Shown here one piece after another: positions 14,898 to 23,900 of a stretch of DNA of 30,594 bases. The notes beneath the pieces were generated by a model that ran no database searches, was not told the DNA's origin, and was given only the letters and a program-made list of their open reading frames with translations. Where the stretch lies: the NCBI GenBank assembly GCA_964570525.1, contig CAZMYO010000003.1:1-30594 (forward strand). The letters are read 5' to 3'. Numbering within the stretch: the first letter of the stretch is position 1; every line of letters starts with the position of its first letter. The position numbers and the translations under genes were made by a program. The DNA is from CAZMYO01 sp964570525. GTDB taxonomy: Bacteria > Patescibacteriota > Patescibacteriia > Magasanikbacterales > GWA2-37-8.

Positions 14898-15168
14898 AGA
14901 TCCGGGAGGAAGGGGTGGACGACGTCAAATCAGCATGGCTCTTACGTCCAGGGCTACACACATGCTACAATGGCCGGTACAATGGGTTGCCAAGTCGCGA
15001 GACGGAGCTAATCCCATCAAAACTGGCCTCAGTTCAGATTGCAGGCTGCAACTCGCCTGCATGAAGTAGGAATCGCTAGTAAACGCCAATCAGCCACGTG
15101 GCGTTGAATACGTTCTCGGGTCTTGTACTCACCGCCCGTCACACCACGGGAGTTGGCAATGCCCAAAG

Positions 15169-15294
15169 TCCCGCGCTTTGCGCGTGACGCAGAATAAGCA
15201 ATAGGCAGATTAAGCAGAGTAAGCAATTACTCACAGGCTTAATTTGCTTAATCTGCCTACTCTGCTTAACAAGCTTCGCGCATAAGGCGCGGGA
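15169..15294 (+). repeat. 16S V9 (helix 44 tip) expansion made of TAAGCAGA-type repeats
   Basis: TAGGCAGATTAAGCA (15202-15216) is perfectly complementary to TGCTTAATCTGCCTA (15245-15259). A GC-rich base (TCCCGCGC with GCGCGGGA) closes the helix. The unit sequence is the same as in the V7 expansion. Confidence 0.8.
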
Positions 15295-15461
15295 TTAAGG
15301 CAGGGTCAATGACTAGGGTGAAGTCGTAACAAGGCATGGGTAGCGGAAGCTGCTCATGGATCACCTCCTTTCTGGAGATACTTAGTCGAAAGACTATGAT
15401 CACCAAGTCGAACCCCGAAAAATGCTAATGCATCTCGGGGGAAGATAGAATGTATATGCAA

Positions 15462-15487
15462 TTCTTGTCACATTTGTATTCGTCAAT
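15462..15487 (+). other. 3' arm of the pre-16S processing stem
   Basis: The reverse complement matches 13349-13373 with a single extra base (25 of 26). It follows the mature 3' end by ~90 nt and directly precedes the terminator, so the precursor contains only 16S. Confidence 0.85.
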
Positions 15488-15488
15488 T

Positions 15489-15516
15489 AAAAATCACCTT
15501 TCGGGGTGATTTTTAA
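15489..15516 (+). terminator. Rho-independent terminator after 16S rRNA
   Basis: AAAAATCACC (15489-15498) pairs with GGTGATTTTT (15505-15514), with a 6-base loop TTTCGG. The stem ends in five T. Confidence 0.9.
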
Positions 15517-15563
15517 ATTCCAGTTTGCCCTATCCAAGATAAAATAGCGCTGTCACGGCGTAC

Positions 15564-15593
15564 TTGACTTTCGGCCATAATATTTGCTATACT
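15564..15593 (+). promoter_or_regulatory. Predicted promoter of the tRNA-Ile/tRNA-Val unit
   Basis: TTGACT at 15564-15569, an 18-bp spacer, TATACT at 15588-15593, about 38 bp before tRNA-Ile. The tRNAs are therefore expressed independently of the 16S transcript. Confidence 0.7.
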
Positions 15594-15630
15594 TTTCCTA
15601 TCTTTAGCGCAAAAAATTTCGGGAATTAAA

Positions 15631-15704
15631 GGGCGACTAGCTCAGATGGTTAGAGCGCGTCACTGATAATGACGAGGTCTCAGGTTCGATTCCTGAGTCG
15701 CCCA
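15631..15704 (+). tRNA. tRNA-Ile (anticodon GAU)
   Basis: Acceptor GGGCGAC/GTCGCCC is perfect. The anticodon stem CGTCA/TGACG holds loop CTGATAA with GAT. The T arm CTCAG/CTGAG encloses GTTCGATTC. The discriminator is A. CCA is not encoded (CAG follows), unlike the tRNA-Asn gene. In many bacteria tRNA-Ile(GAU) lies in the 16S-23S spacer; here it also follows 16S but behind a terminator. Confidence 0.95.
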
Positions 15705-15762
15705 CAGTGAACAATTATGCTTTAAGGACTTTCGTCTTTATAGACTTCATGAACTTATTTTA

Positions 15763-15836
15763 GGGCAATTAGCTCAGTTGGTTAGAGCGCCACATTGACA
15801 TTGTGGAGGTCAGAGGTTCAACTCCTCTATTGCCCA
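15763..15836 (+). tRNA. tRNA-Val (anticodon GAC)
   Basis: Acceptor GGGCAAT/ATTGCCC. The anticodon stem CCACA/TGTGG holds loop TTGACAT with anticodon GAC. The T stem AGAGG/CCTCT holds loop TTCAACT. The discriminator is A; CCA is not encoded. It reads 58 bp after tRNA-Ile. A damaged copy follows immediately. Confidence 0.94.
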
Positions 15837-15837
15837 C

Positions 15838-15928
15838 ATGGTTAGAGCGTCCCGATGTACATCGGGGAGGTCAGAGGTTTCCGCCCAAGGCGGATCTGCC
15901 TCTGGCATGACAACTCCTCTATTGCCCA
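15838..15928 (+). pseudogene. Damaged tRNA-Val-like copy with palindromes in two arms
   Basis: Matches the preceding tRNA-Val from TGGTTAGAGCG in the D loop to ATTGCCCA at the 3' end, but lacks the 5' acceptor strand and the 5' half of the D stem. The anticodon arm is replaced by an 18-nt sequence around CCCGATGTACATCGGG (15851-15866), a full palindrome one base longer than the normal arm; a formal anticodon would be UAC but the loop cannot be 7 bases. The T loop is split by a 31-bp double-hairpin element. It cannot fold as a tRNA. Confidence 0.85.
15880..15910 (+). repeat. 31-bp double-palindrome element inserted in the tRNA-Val-like copy
   Basis: Unit 1 is TCCGCCCAAGGCGGA; unit 2 is TCTGCCTCTGGCATGA. 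It lies exactly between CAGAGGTT and CAACTCCTCT of the T arm. About 24 of 30 positions match the element in the tRNA-Asn fragment at 3464-3493. Confidence 0.8.
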
Positions 15929-15965
15929 CAACTTTGCCAAACAGCAGAAAATAGTGTACTCTATG

Positions 15966-16054
15966 GGGCAGAGCAAGTCTGTAAGCAGAGTAAAGTTTGC
16001 AAGCATCGAAAGATTGGCTGTTCTGCCCATTCTGCTTAATGCTTAATCTGCTTA
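15966..16054 (+). repeat. TAAGCAGA-type degenerate hairpin repeat before lepB
   Basis: Contains GTAAGCAGAGTAAAG on the left and CTGCTTAATGCTTAATCTGC on the right. GGGCAGA (15966-15972) pairs with TCTGCCC (16022-16028). It has the same unit sequence as the V7 and V9 expansions of 16S rRNA, but free in an intergenic region. Confidence 0.7.
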
Positions 16055-16072
16055 GTGCCAATATACTATAGT

Positions 16073-16684
16073 ATGTCCGAAGAAAATTTAACGCCACCAA
16101 CCTCGTCGTGGGATGGCCTAAAACGAGGTTTGAGCTCCGCGGGTCTGTTTATTTTGGAGCTCATTAAAATAGCGGTTTTGGCCGGCATCACTATCGGGCT
16201 CATCCGCTACTTTTTGTTTAAGCCTTTTTATGTTAAAGGCGCTTCCATGGAACCGAACTTTTACGACCACGAATACTTAATTATTGATGAGCTAACTTAC
16301 CGTTTGCGTCTGCCCGAGCGCGGTGAAGTGATCGTATTTAGGTATCCGGGAAACCCCAAAGAATATTTTTTAAAGCGGATTATCGGCTTGCCCGGCGAGC
16401 GGGTAAAGGTGGCCGAGGGACGAGTAATTATTTATAATCAAGCGCATCCGGAAGGTATTGAGATTCAGGAATCCTATTTACCCAAAGATCTGGCTACCGT
16501 TGGAGAAAAAATTACAGTGTTGGGTGATCGTAAATATTTTGTGCTTGGCGACAACAGGCCGAATAGTTACGACTCTCGCCGTTTTGGGCCGATTGACCAA
16601 AGCCTCATTGTGGGGCGAACCTGGTTTAGGGGCTGGCCATTTTCGCGCTTGGAAAAATTTGACACCCCGGCGTTTAATTTATAA
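16073..16684 (+). CDS. lepB: Signal peptidase I
   Basis: 203 residues from the ATG at 16073. One N-terminal membrane helix (about 28-48) anchors the enzyme with its catalytic domain outside. Motifs: box B VKGASMEPNF with nucleophile Ser58, box C/D EYFLKRIIGLPGERV with general base Lys101, and box E FVLGDNRPNSYDSRRFG (156-172). It cleaves Sec signal peptides and so is a candidate processor of the secreted proteins encoded at 372, 18690 and 20914. TATACT at 16062-16067 is so close to the ATG that the mRNA may be leaderless. An upstream in-frame ATG at 16055 lies within the repeat and is rejected. Confidence 0.95.
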   Translation: MSEENLTPPTSSWDGLKRGLSSAGLFILELIKIAVLAGITIGLIRYFLFKPFYVKGASMEPNFYDHEYLIIDELTYRLRLPERGEVIVFRYPGNPKEYFLKRIIGLPGERVKVAEGRVIIYNQAHPEGIEIQESYLPKDLATVGEKITVLGDRKYFVLGDNRPNSYDSRRFGPIDQSLIVGRTWFRGWPFSRLEKFDTPAFNL

Positions 16685-16686
16685 CA

Positions 16687-16823
16687 ATTATCATTGCGGG
16701 CCCCGTCTCTGGCGGGATAAACTCCACGAAGCAATCCCCCAGACGAGAGATTGCCACGCTCGCCTTGGCGTAGCTACGCTTCGGCGAAGCCAGGTCATTC
16801 GCTCCGCTTACTCCTCGCAATGA
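16687..16823. repeat. Interspersed palindromic repeat with TCATTGCG/CGCAATGA ends
   Basis: TCATTGCG near 16689-16696 and CGCAATGA at 16816-16823 form inverted ends. CGAAGCAATC and GAGATTGCCACG lie inside, plus an inner palindrome around GTAGCTACGCTTCGGCGAAG (16769-16790). Repeats with TCATTGCGAGG...GAAGCAATCTC are common in several bacterial phyla (recalled, not searched). The 185-bp gap between lepB and hisS is almost filled by it. Confidence 0.7.
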
Positions 16824-16869
16824 CAATATTGTCGACACCCGTTCATTTTTGTTTGACATATTTTCCCCT

Positions 16870-18249
16870 ATGAAATACAAAGCCAAGCCAGCCGAAAAAA
16901 AAGTTGCTAAAAAAGAAAAGAAACCGGCCGCCGCGCCGGCGGAGAAAGCCTCCGCCAAAGGCGGAAAAAAAACTTACAATGTGCTCCGCGGAATGCACGA
17001 TATTCTTCCTAAAGAAGAAAAGCACTGGAAAGCTCTCTATCATACGGCCGAGAATCTTGCCGAGTATTTTCAGTTTGGCCGCATCGAAACCCCGCTTTTG
17101 GAAGAGGCCGGTCTTTTTGTCCGCTCGGTGGGGCGCGGCACCGATATTGTGGAAAAAGAGATGTATATTTTTGAAGACCGCGATGGGGCCAGGGTGGCTC
17201 TGCGTCCGGAGGCCACCGCGTCGGTGGCTCGGGCCTATATCGGCAACGGGCTTTGGAACGCGCCACAGCCGGTGAAAGTTTGGTATTGGGGCCCGATGTT
17301 CCGGCACGATCGCCCCCAGGCCGGGCGCTATCGAGAATTTTTTCAGGTTGGCTTCGAGACCATCGGTTCGAAAGATCCGGCGACAGACGCCGAGTTGATT
17401 CTGGTGTCGTTTAACTTGTATAAAGATATGGGTTTGCCGGTGGAGGTGCGCATCAACAGCATCGGCACGCCGGAAGAACGGGAGCGGTATGTGAACGAGC
17501 TGGTAAGTTACTATCGCGCCAAGCGCAGCTACTTATGCGAAGATTGCCGCAATCGCCTTACCAAGAACCCGCTCCGGCTACTCGATTGCAAAGAAGAAGG
17601 TTGTCGGCCGATAAAAGAAGGCGCGCCGCAAATTGTAGATTGGCTGACGGAAGAATCCAAAAATTATTTTATGAAGGTATTGGAATATCTGGATGAGCTA
17701 GACATCCCCTATATTCTTACTCCCACGCTCGTGCGCGGCTTGGATTATTACACGCACACGGTGTTTGAAATTTATCCCGCCTTTGGCGAGGCGGGCACGC
17801 AAAGCGCTCTCGGTGGCGGTGGCCGATACGATCTTCTTATAGAAGAGCTCGGCGGCCGCACGACTCCGGCGGCTGGTGTCGCGCTTGGTATCGAGCGCTC
17901 CGTAAGCGCTCTTAAGCAGTACGCGGAAGAGAAAAAACTGGCTTTTCCTGAAACAAAATACGAGGTTTATTTTGCGCAATTGGGTGACGAAGCCAAGCGG
18001 CACGCTATCAAGATTATTAATGAATTACGGGGGCTCGGCCTAAAAATAGCTTTCAATTTTTTTAAGAATTCCCTTAAAAATCAACTGGAAGCCGCCAACA
18101 ATTTACACGTTTCTCACGTTATTATCTTGGGCCAAAAGGAAGTGCAAGACAAGACGGTAATTATTCGGGACATGGAGTCCGGGGTCCAAGAAATTGTTGA
18201 TCAAAAAAAACTTGATAGTATTCTCAAGAAGAAGCTAGGGTTTGGTTGA
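16870..18249 (+). CDS. hisS: Histidine-tRNA ligase
   Basis: 459 residues from the ATG at 16870; an in-frame TTG at 16849 is not favoured. Class II synthetase that charges tRNA-His. Motifs: VLRGMHDILP (family N-terminus), motif 2 MFRHDRPQAGRYREFFQVGF, the histidine-specific LVRGLDYYTHTVFEIY, ALGGGGRYDLL, and motif 3 AAGVALGIERSV. A C-terminal anticodon-binding domain begins at YEVYFAQLG. Before the conserved start lies a ~35-residue Lys/Ala-rich extension; within it, SAKGG is encoded by TCCGCCAAAGGCGGA (16951-16965), identical to unit 1 of the tRNA-borne element. The stop codon overlaps the -35 box of the rpsU promoter. Confidence 0.97.
   Translation: MKYKAKPAEKKVAKKEKKPAAAPAEKASAKGGKKTYNVLRGMHDILPKEEKHWKALYHTAENLAEYFQFGRIETPLLEEAGLFVRSVGRGTDIVEKEMYIFEDRDGARVALRPEATASVARAYIGNGLWNAPQPVKVWYWGPMFRHDRPQAGRYREFFQVGFETIGSKDPATDAELILVSFNLYKDMGLPVEVRINSIGTPEERERYVNELVSYYRAKRSYLCEDCRNRLTKNPLRLLDCKEEGCRPIKEGAPQIVDWLTEESKNYFMKVLEYLDELDIPYILTPTLVRGLDYYTHTVFEIYPAFGEAGTQSALGGGGRYDLLIEELGGRTTPAAGVALGIERSVSALKQYAEEKKLAFPETKYEVYFAQLGDEAKRHAIKIINELRGLGLKIAFNFFKNSLKNQLEAANNLHVSHVIILGQKEVQDKTVIIRDMESGVQEIVDQKKLDSILKKKLGFG
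16951..16965. repeat. Single palindrome unit inside hisS
   Basis: TCCGCCAAAGGCGGA, exactly unit 1 of the 3464-3493 element. In frame, encoding SAKGG in the extra N-terminal tail. Confidence 0.85.
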
Positions 18250-18274
18250 CCGCAGCCTTAAAACTAAGTATACT
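18246..18274 (+). promoter_or_regulatory. Predicted promoter of rpsU
   Basis: TTGACC at 18246-18251, a 17-bp spacer, TATACT at 18269-18274. Transcription would start near 18281, giving a ~130-nt leader with a GGGGTGACCCC hairpin (18310-18320), unusually long for this genome. Confidence 0.7.
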
Positions 18275-18413
18275 AACAGTAAACAGCAACCTTTAGTAAA
18301 ATTCTCAAAGGGGTGACCCCCTAGGGATTAACATTGTACGAAATACACCCTCGACATAAAAAATTGCGCGGGCGGTGCTAGGTCGCACATCCTATGAAAC
18401 GGAGGTGAACACT

Positions 18414-18656
18414 GTGGCAGGAATTAAGCGGAGAAAAAACGAGCCCTTTGAGGCTTATATGCGCCGCGTGAAGAAGGTTTGGCAACAATCCGGCAAGGTG
18501 TTGCAGGTAAAGAAAACCAGATTTTTTGAGACCGCCAAAAGTCAAAACACGCGCCGTAAAAGCGCCCTGCATCGCCTCGCCGTGGCTGAAAAAATAGACT
18601 ATCTCAAGAAGATCGGTCGTCTTCCGGAGGAGCTCGCCAAAAAATTTGGTAAGTAA
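18414..18656 (+). CDS. rpsU: 30S ribosomal protein bS21
   Basis: 80 residues. The start is GTG at 18414, preceded by a strong Shine-Dalgarno GGAGGTG (18401-18407). The frame is open upstream to an ATG at 18375, but those residues do not fit the family. The core NEPFEAYMRRVKKVWQQSG, then VKKTRFFE and RRKSALHRLAVAEK, matches bS21, a small basic protein near the anti-Shine-Dalgarno end of 16S rRNA that helps initiation. The ~15-residue C-terminal extension (KIGRLPEELAKKFGK) goes slightly beyond typical length. It is one of only two genes here with a clear Shine-Dalgarno site. Confidence 0.88.
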   Translation: MAGIKRRKNEPFEAYMRRVKKVWQQSGKVLQVKKTRFFETAKSQNTRRKSALHRLAVAEKIDYLKKIGRLPEELAKKFGK

Positions 18657-18689
18657 AAATTTTTCGCGGATTAATTTTTCCATTGTCCC

Positions 18690-20681
18690 ATGCTTCAATG
18701 GATCTATAACTATCGCGTTCGGTTGTTTATTAAATTCGCCGCTCTAGCGGGGTTAGCGGTATTTTTTTTCATTTTTATATTTTCTCCCGCCCTGGCTCAA
18801 ACTCCCGAGGGGGCCAATGTGGCGAGCGAGGGGGTAAAAGTATTGGAGGCTCCGCTAGGCTTGCCGGCCACCGATATTCGTTTGGTAATCGCCAACATTA
18901 TCCGGGTGGCGCTGGGGCTTCTTGGGCTGGTATTTTTAGTGCTTCTATTATATGGCGGCTATATTTGGATGACCGCTGGCGGCAATGAAGAACAGATCGG
19001 TTCAGCTAAAAAAATTCTCCTTAACTCAATCATCGGGCTCGGTATTATTTTAAGCGCCTATGGCATTGTTATTTTCGTGATGCGCCTGTTGGGTATTGGT
19101 CAAGGTGGCGGCGAAGTGGGGGGAGTTGGGCTCGGTCCTCCCGCGGAGCAAAGTTTTCAAGGCAGCGGCATGTTGGGGAGCGTTATTAAAGATCATTACC
19201 CGTCACGCAACCAAACCGATATTCCGCGCAATACTAAAATCGTTATTACTTTCCGCCGCCCCATTAAAGCGGATAGTTTGGCCACCGACAAAAACGCCAA
19301 CGGCAAATTTGGCGACTGTGTGAATGTCGGTCAAAATATGAAATGGGAAACCGATTGCGACGCTTTAATTTTAGATCAAACCCACATCAATATTATTCGC
19401 GCGGATACCAAAGAACCTCTGCGCGGAGCGAACCTTTTGGCGAGCGTTGAAAACGGCAAGGTTTTTACTCTCGTTATCCGTCCCTACGACAATCTAGGCA
19501 GTAATACCGATAAAATAGTTTACCTGGTACGAATCGGTAAAGATATACTGCTTGACGATGAGGCCAACGCTAACCCGGCTATATTCAGCGGACGCGCCTC
19601 CGGCAACGACTATTACGAATGGCAATTCACGACTGACAACAAGCTCGATATCACGCCGCCCCAGGTTAACAGCGTGTTTCCGGCGGCTGGCGTGAGCGAA
19701 GCTAAAAACAGTGTTATCCAAGTAGATTTTACCGAACCGGTTGACCCCACCGGAATTCAGGGGGCTTTTGCGAAGGGGGAAGGCGTGGATTACTATATTT
19801 TAAATGGCAATAATATATTTTTAAAGAGCGGTAAAAGCACTATTCCCTTGGGTAATTTTCGTCTTACCAACGGCTACCGCACGCTTGAGTTTACTCCGGC
19901 TACCGAATGCGGCCGAAATGCCTGCGGCGGCAAGGTGTATTGTTTGCCAGTTTGTGATGAAAAGGACGCTCAATGCAAAGAAGATTCCTACGAATTACTG
20001 CTTAAAGCCGGGCAAACTTTTACGACTGCTTCGTTTGAAGCCGTGCCCTTCTCGGGCGTGATGGATTTAGCCGGGAACGCGCTCGATGGCAATAACAATC
20101 TAAAAGTTGACGCGGCGCCCTCCGTTGGCGACGTTTTTGTCGATCAAAAGAAGCCGGATAATTATTTCTGGGATTTTATATTAAAAGACGAACTGGATAT
20201 TTCTGCTCCATATTTAAACCAGGTATCTCCCGGACTGGACGCGAGCTTTGTGGGAGCGCGCGACCCCTGGAGCATGCTTTTTAGCAAACGAATGCGCGTC
20301 GAGCCGATGTACGATATTGAAATAGAGGAACAGCCAGCGTCAAAAGAGACTCTCTGCAAAACGCCGCGCGTGGGCTTTAATCTCAATGGCACCACCCTTA
20401 CCACCATGGAGCACTGCCCCTTTTTGGATGCTACTCGCCATTACTACTATCCAGCGCTTGATTCGCGAATTGAAGACGTACACTTTAACTGTTTTTATCC
20501 GGGAAAGGGGCCGCTTGGCGTGGACAAGAGCAATCAGTCGTTGGTTTGCGATGACGCGCATCCCGAAAACTGCTGTGCCGCTATTTCCGATCCCCAAACC
20601 AAAGCGTTTTGTTGTAACGGGTTTACCAACTTGAATACCCGCCAAAGCTGCCTCGGCGATTTAAAAGCCAATAGTCCTTAA
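18690..20681 (+). CDS. VirB2-like (TrbC/Mbov_0395-type) pilin module fused to a secreted Ig-like ectodomain
   Basis: 663 residues. A signal peptide ends near SPALA (residue 36). Next comes a two-helix module typical of VirB2/TrbC pilin-like proteins: GLPATDIRLVIANIIRVALG and the first helix (63-94) ending YIWMTAGGNEEQ, then a second helix (108-134). After a Gly-rich linker (137-150) come Big_5/SbsA-like Ig-like domains (about 165-320 and 325-470: PRNTKIVITFRRPIKADS, ITPPQVNSVFPAAGVSEAKN, VIQVDFTEPVDP). A Cys-rich C-terminal part has NCCAA and FCCNGF. The pilin module is ~70% similar by eye to that of the next gene, so the two are paralogues with different ectodomains. VirB2 is the T4SS pilus subunit; here the module probably serves as membrane anchor or assembly unit. 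Confidence 0.75.
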   Translation: MLQWIYNYRVRLFIKFAALAGLAVFFFIFIFSPALAQTPEGANVASEGVKVLEAPLGLPATDIRLVIANIIRVALGLLGLVFLVLLLYGGYIWMTAGGNEEQIGSAKKILLNSIIGLGIILSAYGIVIFVMRLLGIGQGGGEVGGVGLGPPAEQSFQGSGMLGSVIKDHYPSRNQTDIPRNTKIVITFRRPIKADSLATDKNANGKFGDCVNVGQNMKWETDCDALILDQTHINIIRADTKEPLRGANLLASVENGKVFTLVIRPYDNLGSNTDKIVYLVRIGKDILLDDEANANPAIFSGRASGNDYYEWQFTTDNKLDITPPQVNSVFPAAGVSEAKNSVIQVDFTEPVDPTGIQGAFAKGEGVDYYILNGNNIFLKSGKSTIPLGNFRLTNGYRTLEFTPATECGRNACGGKVYCLPVCDEKDAQCKEDSYELLLKAGQTFTTASFEAVPFSGVMDLAGNALDGNNNLKVDAAPSVGDVFVDQKKPDNYFWDFILKDELDISAPYLNQVSPGLDASFVGARDPWSMLFSKRMRVEPMYDIEIEEQPASKETLCKTPRVGFNLNGTTLTTMEHCPFLDATRHYYYPALDSRIEDVHFNCFYPGKGPLGVDKSNQSLVCDDAHPENCCAAISDPQTKAFCCNGFTNLNTRQSCLGDLKANSP

Positions 20682-20890
20682 ATCCCCCCGGTGAGGGGGT
20701 TGGGTGGTGTGAGCTGCCGAGAGTACATTCGCATTCCTTTGAACAATTGGCCACGCAATAGTTTCACCCACCCCTACCCCGCGCTCCGCCGGCATAGCCT
20801 TTGGCGACGCACGGCCCCCGCCACTTCTGCCTCATCGGCAGACAGGTCGGCGGGCAGGCCCGCCACTTCGGCGGGCAGGCAAGCGGGGAT
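20682..20890. repeat. Intergenic block of GC palindromes between the two giant surface genes
   Basis: No supported gene. From 20783 to 20886 the sequence is nearly all palindrome-family units: CTGCCTCATCGGCAG, GCCCGCCACTTCGGCGGGC, and GGCGGGCAGGCAAGCGG (20870-20886, identical to 8159-8175 in rpsP). CCCCCCGGTGAGGGGG just after the stop could act as a weak terminator stem but lacks a T-run. Confidence 0.65.
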
Positions 20891-20896
20891 TATAAT
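20891..20896 (+). promoter_or_regulatory. -10 box of the giant surface gene
   Basis: Perfect TATAAT, 18 bp before the GTG start. No -35 consensus exists because the palindrome block occupies that position. Confidence 0.5.
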
Positions 20897-20913
20897 AGAC
20901 CAATTAAAACCCT

Positions 20914-23900
20914 GTGTTTTTCAAAACAAATAAAAAAATAATTTCTTTGCTCGTTTTTACACTCCTCTTATTTGGAGGATATTTTCTGCTATTCCAGATT
21001 ACATACGCCCAAACCACTCCTCCAGACCTCGGTTTGGCGCCGGTTGGGCAGAATATTGGTTTGCCTACGACCGACGTACGTTTAATCGTGGCCCGCATTA
21101 TCCGCGCCGCACTCGGATTTCTCGGTATCCTTGCTTTAGTAATTGTGCTCTACGGCGGATTTGTTTGGATGACGGCCGGCGGCAACGAAGAAAAAATCGC
21201 CACCGCGAAGAAAATTTTACTTAATGGCGTAATTGGTCTAGTGATTATTCTATCATCATACGCGATTACCAGTTTTGTCATCAGTAAACTTGTCGCGGCA
21301 ACTACCGGAGTCGAAGTAGGCGGTGAAGCCGGCGGGGGAGAAGGCGGCGGCGCGCTCCCCGGGGAGATATTCTATGTTACCAGTCTCCCGACCGGCGGCA
21401 CTATGTGTATCAGGAATGTTCACGTGGCCGTTGTGTTTAACCGCAATGTGGACGTGGCTTCCCTTAAAAATAATATAGTGGTGCGAAAGAAAGATGATGG
21501 CAGTGTGGTTACTGGGATCTGGCAAACCGGCGAGCGCGGGAGCATCGCAATTTTCTCGGCCGAGGGCAGCTGCGCCCCCGACCAGGGCAACGATTGTCTT
21601 TCGGCTAAAACCAGCTATCAACTGGTATTTGATAAACCGGCGGGGGTAAAAACGCTCGACGGCAAACTTACGCTCAACTGCTCCATTAAGGCCGGATGCG
21701 GGCCAGTGGAGTTCGTGACGGGCGATGGGGTAGATCGTCTTCCTCCGACCGTTACCATCGTTGCCCCGGAAGATAACGCGATACTCGAGGCGGGCGCGAA
21801 TGTGCCGGTGAAAATAAATTTTTCTGATGATAATGGGGTTCAAAATGTTTCTGTCTATAACGGCGTTGAACTTATCGGCAGTCAATCGCTCGGAAACTGT
21901 CAAAAGAGCGGTTCCTTGGACTTTACCTGGCCGACCGCCGCGCTACCCCCGGACAAGTATACGTTAACTGCCGTTGACCTTGATTATGCCGCTCAAAAAG
22001 GGACCGACGAGAATATCGTAACCATTCGTCCGGCTCACTGCTTCAATTTCGTGCTTGACCAGGGAGAAATTAAAGCCGGGCCGCCAGCCTGCGGCGGAGA
22101 CTGCGGCAGTTGTGGCGGCAACTCTTGTACAGACAACAGCCAATGCGCGAGCGGGTACTGCAAAATTCTCCAAGGCCAAACCGAAGGAGTCTGTGTGGAC
22201 AAATTAAGTATTCAAAATGTAACGCCGCTTTCCGGAGCGGTGAGCTCGTTTGTTACCTTGTCCGGGTATTATTTTGGCACTACCACCGGTCATGTCTATT
22301 TTTCTAGAGTTATCAATCCTAATCCCGCCACCGATAACAATTGGGCGGAAGCGCAATTGGTAAATTGCGGCGGCGGCTTTAATAATTGGTCATCCAGACA
22401 AATTATTGTTGAGGTTCCAGCCGCCGCCGTCAGCGGGCCGCTTAAGGTAGTTGCCGCCGGAGATGGCCGAGGAGTGGCCGAGCTAACCGATCTCACCAAC
22501 AATAGCTGGGGTCCGCGTCTCAACGATTTTCAGCTTACCAATCAACTCCGCCCGGGGGTCTGCGCGGTGATACCGAATTCCGGTTACGCCGGCGATAATG
22601 TTCAAATCCGCGGAAAGAATTTTGGACTTTTGGATAATGCCGGCGATCAAGTTCTTTTCGGGCAAACTAAATCTTTGGTTGGCCAAAACAATTGGGCGGA
22701 CACCGTTATTGTCGCGGCCGTGCCGGCGGGGGGGGTTGGCTATGTTGGGGTTAAGGTTGTAAACGGCGGCGTGGAAAGCAATGGAGCGGAGTTCAATATA
22801 AAATCGGGAGTTAGTCAGGATCTGCCAATTATCTCCGGTATCTCGCCCGATCACGGCGCCGGTGGCGAATATATTACCATTACCGGTAAGAATTTTGGCG
22901 GGGACCCCGGACGAGTATGGTTTAAATTGGGCGGCCTTGGCAACGCCATTGACGGCAACTTCACTTTTCCGGCTGATTGTAAAAATAATGTTTGGAGCGA
23001 CACGCAAGTGATTGTAAAAGCTCCAGCCGAGCTTAAAAACGCTTTGGGAAAATACTCGGTGCAGATCTACACCGCCGACGCAAAATATAATTCTATTGGC
23101 GCCGCGGCCTTTACCGCGGAAGCCGGCGACCCCTCTCCCGGCATTTGTAAATTGAGTCCGGTTTCCGGGCCGGTGCCGTTTAAAATTGGTGAAACCATAA
23201 AAATTAGCGGCGAATATTTTGGCGACCAGCCGGAGGTGTATTTTTGGAGCGCCAGCGCTTCTCCCCAAACCATCGACAAGCGCCTGCCGGCAGATAAAAA
23301 CGATTCATACGCCGCCACCCCAACATCAATTACGGCTCGGCCGCCGGCTGTGGCCGAGAGCGGGCCGGTGGTTGTTTATCGTCCGAGCGATAAAAAAATA
23401 AGCAATCCGCTGGCCTTTACGGTATTGGATTGCACCAAAAACACTCCGCCCAACACCTGCACCCAAGCCAATTATAAATGCTGTGTTAGCGGCGGGCAAG
23501 CCGGCATGTGCCAGCCTCCGGGCACACTCTGCGCTGGAGAAACTCGCTCTACCGGCTATGTCTGGCGTTTTAGCACCAAAGATGTTCCCTTGGTTCCGCA
23601 TGTGGTAGAACGCTGTGATAGCGCCACTGATCAGGGAAAAAATCTGCCGTCGCCGTCGCCGAGCATTATGTGGACAAAATCCGCCACCTCTACCGATGAT
23701 CAATACAATGTTTGTAGCGGCGCTTTAGCGATTGTAGAATTTAACATTTCCTTGGATCAAAAAACCGTCAGCAACGGCACGGTAGTTGTAAATCGTTGTA
23801 CCAGTGTCACCGCCAATAATTGTCTCAACCCCACTCTCGTCACTCTGGCAGATTCTAGTTATATTTTGCGGGCGGCCGCCAGCAGTCGGCAGGGGGCGGC

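Noticed and set aside
14797..15294. Group I or homing-endonuclease introns in 16S
   Set aside because: The extra segments are ~100-125 nt hairpins at variable-helix tips, without ORF or intron core elements, so they look like expansion segments.
15838..15928. A functional tRNA-Val(UAC) with an intron in the T loop
   Set aside because: The 5' acceptor strand and half of the D stem are missing and the anticodon arm is one base too long; known bacterial tRNA introns are group I elements in the anticodon loop.
14797..16054. CRISPR-like array from the repeated TAAGCAGA units
   Set aside because: Units are short, degenerate and in inverted arrangement, without regular spacers or cas genes.
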